In this document: one piece after another, positions 21,052 to 28,538 of the stretch
Position numbering within the stretch: position 1 is the stretch's first letter
Layout: the number at the start of each line of letters is the position of its first letter
The notes under the pieces: generated by a model
The model's database searches: none
The model's input: the letters and a program-made list of their open reading frames with translations, nothing else
Told to the model about the DNA's origin: nothing
Program-made: the position numbers and the translations under genes
Source of the DNA: Priapulus caudatus
Taxonomy: Eukaryota > Priapulida > Priapulimorpha > Priapulimorphida > Priapulidae
Direction of reading: 5' to 3'
Assembly (NCBI RefSeq): GCF_000485595.1
Contig: NW_014577139.1
Location: forward strand, 496,788 to 525,325
DNA: 28,538 nucleotides

Positions 21052-24022
21052 GTGTGTGGTGTGCGTGGTGCAAACTAGGAAGAGATTTATCTCATATTTA
21101 TCCAATTATTTATTATAATCATTTAATATTTATACAAAGGTGCCAAACACATTGAGGAAAGAAGGTATACGACCTTATAGTTATGATATAACATTTGAAA
21201 TCCTAATAATCATATGCTTGTGCAAGTTCTGTTTACCTCTGTTTGCCCAATCTCAAGATTGATTGCCCAAACTGCAGATGCGCTGAAATTCCAAATTTGT
21301 GCAAGATTCCAAGTTTGGGCACAACACTATCTAATATGCCGGACCGTATCTCGCCTACTCCACTAACGAGTCTAGGGAGTCGCCTACACCTACTCCCTAA
21401 CGCTTACCATATCAGATAGTTACCAGGGTTCGTTCCGGCAGTACCCTGGGGGACATAGACCCTATGAGCGTCAGTCAGACCCCATTATACCTAACAATGC
21501 TTTAATTTTAACATTTTGCAGGGGATGTGGAACGTAAATCGATAGCTGGAGGGACGTCTACACATCGGATGGCCTGCACCCAACCACGGAGAAAAGGGAC
21601 TACTGCAGGAGAGATACCTAGCAGCCAAGCATCATGATCATTCAAACTACGAGCCTGCTGCAACAAGGACGCCAAACTAATTGAGGAATGAAACAAGATT
21701 GTAAGTAAAGACCTATGATGTTTACTTGTAAAATTATACAAAATACAATTAATATACTTTGAGAACTTTTAATATTACAACCTGACCATATAAAATCCCA
21801 ATATTAGCACACAAATAAAAAAGGAGGACCCACATTAGTGAAATCCTGTATGTATTCTATCAATAATAATTACAAGCTTATTAAATCTAATGCTATACAC
21901 CACTAATACTTATAGCTGCACTAGCAAGAAACACAAAACTTGTGACGTGGTTATAGTAATTAATGATTTAACAATATTTACAAGATTCTCTCGAGCTGTT
22001 AAAAATAGAGAAAGGGCGTTGATAAAAAGAATATTCACCTCGGTACAGAAAGATCAGAGAGATATAGCTATAAGTAGGTACAGATTATTCACTGTGTTAG
22101 GATTCTTAAAAACCATGTTTTTGACATGTATATAATATATTTAGCACAAAGGATGCCTGGAACAGGTGACCAAATGCAGCACCAGGGTCTTCCAAACATA
22201 ACTAAAGAACATTGTAGTTATTCTGTATTACACTTTCCTAATTGCACACTTTCTATATACAAACTTACGCTACAAGTACAGCGACAATCAGTTTATGAAG
22301 TAGACTACTGCGATTGGTTGTTCAATAACAGATCAGCTAGACCAGAAAACTGATTTACATTAAGCCTTGGTACTTCTTAGAATAACCGGATCCCTTATAT
22401 TTACACCATCTAAACGGCAGATTATAATACAACCTCCAGCACTCGCTGGTGACCAAGTGTATTTCGTACCCACATGCGAGTGAAACAAGAGCATTTCTAT
22501 ATACTATACATACCTACCTATTCATTCACAAAAAATTTATATAAACTTCTGCCAGAATAGTCTTAGAATGATAACTACTTCAGCTTTCAGTGTGCTCTTT
22601 ATCTAAATTTTTCTAGATACTCTACATTGTTATACCAACCTTTGTTTAGTATCGATGAGAAATAATTTAAACTAGCTTTTAATTTGAATATATTGCAATA
22701 GAAATTGTCTATTTGGACTGTAGGTTGCAACTGTAGTCCTGACATTTTGATCTAAGAGTACCAAAAGTAACATTTTCACTGAAGCCAGATAGGAATCTAT
22801 ACCATATACAAAATTCCTACATGTATTCTAAACGTATGAGGCTGGTGCTACTACGCGGCATCCGGTAAACCTTTCTGCAGCAAAATTAGAAATGGAGCAA
22901 ATTCATTCTCACTTCTGCAGACGTGTGCAGATATAGGTGAGCAGCTGCCAGAAGGTGATAGTGTGTGGAATGTTTCCTGTTGCAGATGCAGCCATTGGTC
23001 ATACATCAGGATGGCAGTAAAACTTGTGACAACTCACTAGTTCTTTTGGGCCAGAATTTTTCTCGTTTCCTGAAAAAAGAAGAAAAACAACTGTAAAAAT
23101 GGTCCTTTAGGTCTGAACAACGATAAAAGCAACACTAATGAAATTCCGTGTTATTCAACTGCAATGCAGATTGAGGACAATGAGGCCATAAAACCTTTAT
23201 CTTAATATTAAAATCATACTAAGTTGACTGTAAGCAGGAGCTGATGGATGGGTATTCAGGACCCCACGTGACATCAAAATAATTAATGGATTCTGTTTCT
23301 ACTTTGCAGGGTTCGCCACAAAAACAACTGTGTCAGCCCAGCAAGGCTCAATGTCGTGCTTATCCAACATCTGAGATCTGTTGTGAGATAAGAATATGCT
23401 ACTCATCACAATTGATAGTGTGAGATTTTCAACTGCTGCATTCTAGAAGATGTGTCTATGTGTATAAGTATATGCATTCCACCTAATTAATAAATTATGA
23501 ACTGATAACTGTAACTGTTAACTTGTATTAGCATCTGCGAGTAAAATGACATCTAGATATTATCAAGAGCTAATAATACCTAGAGTGTACAACGGAAAAA
23601 CGGGAAAATAGTGCTATTTCACGACAACATTATTCTACTTTGCCTGCAAGTCTAGAATAGTTTTATGGTATTGCATTAAGCAGAATTCTTTGCTCTCTAA
23701 AACAAGACCAACCGCTTGTCAATACGATACTCCTAGGCTGAGATATTGACTCCTAAACCTCCCCTCCCACATGCCTCACACGGCCTCGCATCCAGCTTAT
23801 TCAGCAACCTAAACGCCTCTAAGCATTTTGGCTATCGTTTTCCGTCACCACTTGGAGCGCTGATAATTGATGTCACATGCCCAAATATGGTACTCTTACT
23901 ACACCATATAGTAACTGAGCTGCGTTGTAGAGACTTAATTAAAAAAACATTGCCGGCTCCATCATGACGGGCATTAGCCGTGCTAGGAAAGATAATGGGA
24001 GATAAGGGCATAGGCGATGCCC
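21052..24022 (+). repeat. Long repeat block C, copy 1 (2.97 kb)
   Basis: This is nearly identical to 25326-28278 from end to end. The copies begin at gtgtgtggtgtgcgtgg and end at ggcataggcgatgccc. Differences are mostly single-base insertions or deletions with few substitutions. The block is AT-rich and has no long conserved open frame. It carries a CCCTAA-like tract, ggggacatagaccctatgag, and acceptor/donor-like signals around 21522-21700. Its identity (large non-autonomous element, segmental duplication or satellite unit) is unknown. Confidence 0.85.
21522..21700 (+). other. Exon-like segment in block C, copy 1
   Basis: A pyrimidine-rich acceptor (ttttaacattttgcag, ending 21521) and a consensus donor (gtaagt at 21701) bracket 179 nt. 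The same structure occurs at 25796-25970 in copy 2. The reading frames of the two copies disagree because of one-base indels. The last part can be read as DGLHPT... but stops intervene. A non-coding transcript or a decayed exon is possible. Confidence 0.25.
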
Positions 24023-24181
24023 ATGCAGCTTTTATAAGTACACACCGTATTACATAGGACAGGAGTAACGGGGTCGCTGTAAAACTTATAGTAAAAAAGC
24101 GTAAGAAATTCTTACGGAAATCAGCTTGTGGCAGTGGTAGTATTGAGCCAGAGCGAGAGCGCCATCTGTCGTGGAGTTTGA
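24023..24181. other. Spacer between block C1 and block B2
   Basis: About 160 bp unique to this junction within the window. It contains the short palindrome gtaagaaattcttac (about 24091-24105) and no recognisable gene. Confidence 0.4.
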
Positions 24182-25320
24182 GCAGTGTATATAGCATAGT
24201 GGCGCCATCTATCGGCACAAAAACGTCTTTTATTGGGACCCATGTTCTCTATCCTTGAGCCGTCACCTACGCCTACTCCCTAACCCAAACCCTAACCGGC
24301 CTAGCCACAAGTTCCCATCTCGCTTAACACTACGTGGCGAGAGGCGTAGTAACGCCGTGTAACTAGTCGGAGAGCCTGGTCGGTTTATAACCGGCCCTAA
24401 CCCTAATCCTAACCTTAACCATATCAAATAGTGACAGGGTACGTTCCGGTATACCGGACCGTACCCAGGCCCAGGGTACCGTGGCGTATGTTCCGGCAGT
24501 ACCCTGGGGGACATAGACCCTATATGAGTATGAGTATAGTCTATAATAGGCCTAATCAAACTAAACATGCAAACGCCGTAGGTCAAGCACACGCGGTCAA
24601 AAACACGCACACAGTCAAGCACACGCGGCGGTTGACTTTACCTTATAAGATTAAAGTAACATGCATCCACAGAAATAAATATATACTAGTAGATAGACTA
24701 TATATTATATAATTATGTGTCATATATGTGACTATATCGGTGTCTCTATATTTCTATGCTTGCATCAAACCACCATACTCAATAGTTATGTTACATTTTT
24801 ACTACACTAGATGGAGCTACGGAATCAAAACACAGGGGGCGTATGTCATGCCCGGCGTTCTTTGTGGACAGTGCGGCCGTTTTGAGCGTGCGTTCGGTGT
24901 ACTTGTGTTGCAGATGAGCATTTGAGCGGCATTTACCGGTAATTATCGGCAGTAATAGGCGAAATAGAGTAGATAAACATTAAGACTTTTGTAGTAAATA
25001 TATTTCATGGATGCAGCTTGTAAGTTGTAGAATCGCATGATTGTCCGTCCGTCCGTCCGTCTGTCATTGTCAACAGTTGGGCACAAATCTTAACCGCTCG
25101 ACGTACGGTCACGATATTCGTCATATCGGGGGGGATCGTCAAAACGAGTTGGGATGTCGAAGCTGGGGGTCAAAGGTCAAAGGTCAAGAGGTGTAAAAGA
25201 AGGGGGAACATTAACTCCTTAACTTAAGGTATAGGGAGGAAATGCAGAATTGCGGCACAAATCTAAACGGCTCGACCTAGGCTCGTGATAGTTGGTGTAT
25301 AGCATCATGCGCTGTATAGC
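24182..25320 (+). repeat. Repeat block B, copy 2
   Basis: Homologous to 17852-19000. It holds tagtggcgccatctatcgg, degenerate CCCTAA units (24277-24297 and 24398-24420), a 30-nt near-palindrome at 24437-24466 with one mismatched pair, gggggacatagaccctatat, GTCC repeats near 25042-25060 and the first half of R1. It runs straight into block C2, whereas copy 1 is separated from C1 by about 2 kb. Confidence 0.75.
25015..25320 (+). repeat. Dispersed repeat R1, copy c (truncated)
   Basis: This matches copy b from agaatcgcatgattgtccg to about agcatcatg and then ends at the junction with block C2. It has the cleanest triple direct repeat: GGGTCA, AGGTCA, AGGTCA with one-base A spacers at 25167-25186. 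Confidence 0.75.
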
Positions 25321-25325
25321 CGCAG

Positions 25326-28278
25326 GTGTGTGGTGTGCGTGGTGCAAACTAGGAAGAGATTTATCTCATTTATCCAATTATTATATTATAATCATTTAAT
25401 ATTTTATCACAAGGGTGCCAAACACTATGAGGAAAGAAGTATACGACCTTATAGTTATGATATAACATTTGAAATCCTAATTATCATATGCTTGTGCAAG
25501 TTCTGTTACCTCTGTTTGCCCAATCTTCAAGATTGGTTGCCCAAACTGCAGATGCGCTGAAATTCCAAATTTGTGCAAGAGTTCCAAGTTTGGGCACAAC
25601 ACTATCTAATATGCCGGACCGTATCTCGCCTACTCCACTAACGAGTCTAGGGAGTCGCCTACCCTACTCCCTAACGCTTACCATATCAGATAGTTACCAG
25701 GGTTCGTTCCGGCAGTACCCTGGGGACATAGACCCTATGAGCGTCAGTCAGACCCCATTTATACCTAACAATGCTTTAATTTTAACATTTTGCAGGGGTG
25801 TGGAACGTAAATCGATAGCTGGAGGACGTCTACACATCGGATGGCCTGCACCCAACCACGGAGAAAAGGACTACTGCAGAGAGATACCTAGCAGCCAAGC
25901 ATCATGATCATTCAAACTACGAGCCTGCTGCAACAAGGACGCCAAACTAATTGAGGAATGAAACAAGATTGTAAGTAAAGACCTTGATGTTTACTTGTAA
26001 AATTATTACAAAATACAATTAATATACTTTGAGAACTTTTAATATTTACAACCTGACCATATAAAATCCAATATTAGCACACAAATAAAAAAGGAGGACC
26101 CACATTAGTGAAATCCTGTATGTATCTATCAATAATAATTACAAGCCTTATTAAATCTAATGCTATACACCACTAATAACTTATAGCTGCACTAGCAAGA
26201 AACACAAACTTGTGACGTGGTTATAGTAATTATGATTTAACAATATTTACAAGATTCTCTCGAGCTGTTAAAAATAGAGAAAGGGCGTTGATAAAAAAAT
26301 ATTTCACCTCGGTACAGAAAGATCAGAGAGATATAGCTATAAGTAGGTACAGATTATTCACTGTGTTAGGATTCTTAAAAACCATGTTTTTGACATGTAT
26401 TATAATTATTTAGCACAAAGGATGCCTGGAACAGGTGACCAAATGCAAGCACCAGGGTCTTCCAAACATAACTAAGAACATTGTAGTTATTCTTATTACA
26501 CTTTCCTAATTGCACACTTTCTATATACAAACTTACGCTACAAGTACAGCGACAATCAGTTTATGAAGTAGACTACTGCTCGATTGGTTGTTCTATAACC
26601 GATCAGCTAGACCAGAAAACTGATTTACATTAAGCCTTGGTACTTCTTAGAATAACCGGATCCCTTATATTTACACCATCTAAACGGCAGATTATAATAC
26701 AACCTCCAGCACTCGCTGGGACCAGTGTATTTCGTACCCACATGCGAGTGAAACAAGAGCATTTCTATATACTATACATACCTACCTATTCATTCACAAA
26801 AAAATTATATAAACTTCTGCCAGAATAGTCTTAGAATGATAACTACTTCAGTTTCAGTGTGCCTCTTATCTAAATTTTCTAGATACTCTACATTGTTATA
26901 CCAACCTTTGTTTAGTATCGATGAGAATAATTTAAACTAGCTTTAATTTGAATATATTGCAATAGAAATTGTCTATTTGGACTGTAGGTTGCAACTGTAG
27001 TCCTCGACATTTGATCTAAGAGTACAAAAGTAACATTTTCACTGAAGCCAGATAGGAATCTATACCATATACAAATTCCTACATGTATTCTAAACGTATG
27101 AGGCTGGTGCTACTACGCGGCATCGGTAAACCTTTCTGCAGCAAAATTAGAAAGAGGCAAATTCATTCTCACTTCTGCAGACGTGTGCAGATATAGGTGA
27201 GCAGCTGCCAGAAGTGATAGTGTGTGGAATGTTTCCTGTTGCAGATGCAGCCATTGTCATACATCAGGATGCAGTAAAACTTGTGACAACTCACTAGTTC
27301 TTTTGGGCCAGAAATTTTTCTCGTTTCCTGAAAAAAGAAGAAAACAACTGTAAAAATGGTCCTTTAGGTCTGAACAACGATAAAAGCAACACTAATGAAA
27401 TTCCGTGTTATTCAACTGCAATGCAGATTGAGGACAATGAGGCCATAAAACCTTTATCTTAATATTAAAATACTACTAAGTTGACTGTAAGCAGGAGCTG
27501 ATGGATGGGTATTCAGGACCCACGTGACATCAAAATAATTAATGGATTCTGTTTCTACTTTGCAGGGTTCGCCACAAAAACAACTGTGTCAGCCCAGCAA
27601 GGCTCAATGTCGTGCTTATCCAACATCTGAGATCTGTTGTGAGATAAGAATATGCTACTCATCACAATTGATAAGTGTGAGATTTTCAACTGCCTGCATT
27701 CTAGAAGATGTGTCTATGTGTATAAGTATATGCATTCCACCTAATTAATAAATTATGAACTGATAACTGTAAACTGTTAACTTGTATAGCATCTGCGAGT
27801 AAAATGACATCTAGATATTATCAAGAGCTAATAATACCTAGAGTGTACAACGGAAAAAACGGGAAAATAGTGCTATTTCACGACAACATTATTCTACTTG
27901 CCTGCAAGTCTAGAATAGTTTTATGGTATTGCATTAAGCAGAATTCTTTGCTCTCTAAAACAAGACCAACCGCTTGTCAATACGATACTCCTAGGCTGAG
28001 ATATTGGCTCCTAAACCTCCCTCCCACATGCCTCACACGGCCTCGCATCCAGCTTATTCAGCAACCTAAACGCCTCTAAGCATTTTGGCTATCGTTTTCC
28101 GTCACCACTTGGAGCGCTGATAATTGATGTCACATGCCCAAATATGGTACTCTTACTACACCATATAGTAACTGAGCTGCGTTGTAGAGACTTAATTAAA
28201 AAAACATTGCGGCTCCATCATGACGGGCATTAGCCGTGCTAGGAAAGATAATGGGAGATAAGGGCATAGGCGATGCCC
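25326..28278 (+). repeat. Long repeat block C, copy 2 (2.95 kb)
   Basis: A near-identical direct repeat of 21052-24022. Small losses such as ctggaggacg against ctggagggacg, and aaaaggac against aaaagggac, are typical of the differences. The exon-like segment is at 25796-25970. After 28278 the sequence departs from copy 1. Confidence 0.85.
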
Positions 28279-28536
28279 CCGAAAGTCACCTCCACCCTGC
28301 ACCTGCACCGAAGTCACCTGCACCGAAAATCATTCATAAAATTATGGCGGAAAAACCGAACTCTCACGAAGCAACATTAGAGGCGTTTAGGTTGCTGAAT
28401 AAGCTGGATGCGAGGCCGTGTGAGGCATGTGGGAGGGGAGGTTTAGGAGCCAATATCTCAGCTAGGAGTATCGTATTGACAAGCGGTTGGTCTTGTTTTA
28501 GAGAGCAAAGAATTCTGCTTAATGCAATACCATAAA
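27920..28536. repeat. Large inverted repeat at the window end (160-bp arms)
   Basis: The right arm, 28377-28536, is the reverse complement of 27920-28079, the end region of block C2, differing by about a one-base indel and a substitution or two. The 297-nt spacer includes a short tandem of cacctgcaccgaa (28290-28326). The inverted copy reaches the last bases of the window, so it may continue outside. Confidence 0.85.
28344..28535 (+). other. Short open frame in the inverted copy of block C
   Basis: An ATG in good context (attATGGCGG) opens 63 residues, including NSHEATLEAFRLLNKLDARP and CEACGRGG, and stops at 28533-28535. Codons from about residue 12 on come from the inverted C arm. The equivalent minus-strand stretch in C1 is also open, while C2 is shifted by one base. 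There is no known family and no splice evidence. It may simply be an open stretch of repeat DNA. Confidence 0.2.
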
Positions 28537-28538
28537 TT

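Noticed and set aside
23746-23967. Open frame with LIIDVTCPN as a retroelement C-terminal domain
   Set aside because: Only a handful of residues resemble such proteins and the sequence after them does not match. It could be chance.
25829-25950. DGLHPT reading in block C as an SGNH esterase motif of a LINE
   Set aside because: A stop lies just upstream in that frame, copies disagree by indels, and no other SGNH block is seen.
17852-28278. CRISPR array or bacterial repeat system
   Set aside because: Repeats are long blocks or palindromes without regular short repeats and spacers, and the window is clearly eukaryotic.

Overview
This is eukaryotic nuclear DNA, almost certainly from an invertebrate animal. 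The evidence is two intron-split protein genes with GT-AG introns, relics of Penelope-like and CR1/L2-like retroelements, and an internal TTAGGG array (the common animal telomere repeat). A stand-alone malate synthase ending in a peroxisomal signal excludes placental mammals and points to a marine invertebrate lineage; I cannot name the phylum from sequence alone. No prokaryotic features, CRISPR arrays, rRNA genes or convincing tRNA genes were seen.

Layout. 1-1196: the intron upstream of the first visible NAA15 exon, holding a decayed Penelope-like GIY-YIG endonuclease relic. 1197-3152 (+): the last six coding exons of NAA15, the auxiliary subunit of the NatA N-terminal acetyltransferase, running in frame to the stop. 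3153-8621: a tail-to-tail intergenic region with candidate polyA signals, G-rich runs, a minisatellite, a reverse-transcriptase relic and the first copy of a dispersed repeat here called R1. 8622-14283 (-): malate synthase in twelve coding exons that join into one 547-residue frame ending Ser-Lys-Leu. Its introns hold a perfect 35-bp hairpin (intron 9) and an inverted-repeat cassette around a TTAGGG array (intron 4).

14284-17850: no host gene seen. It holds a terminal-inverted-repeat element, a dead CR1/L2-like LINE (-), microsatellites and AT-rich tandem repeats. 17850-28538: repeat-dominated DNA. Two related blocks (B1, B2), two long near-identical blocks (C1, C2, about 2.95 kb each), further R1 copies and many small palindromes form a broken tandem array. 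The window ends inside a large inverted repeat of C.

The two host genes are functionally unrelated: cytosolic co-translational N-terminal acetylation, and peroxisomal glyoxylate metabolism. The most unusual structure is a recurring group of parts: telomere-like CCCTAA/TTAGGG tracts, a 'gacatagaccct' motif, GGTATACC-centred palindromes, and direct repeats of AGGTCA (the nuclear-receptor half-site). These recur, in varying combinations, in intron 4 of malate synthase and across 18-26 kb. Many differences between the long copies are one-base indels, so part of the divergence may be sequencing or assembly error.
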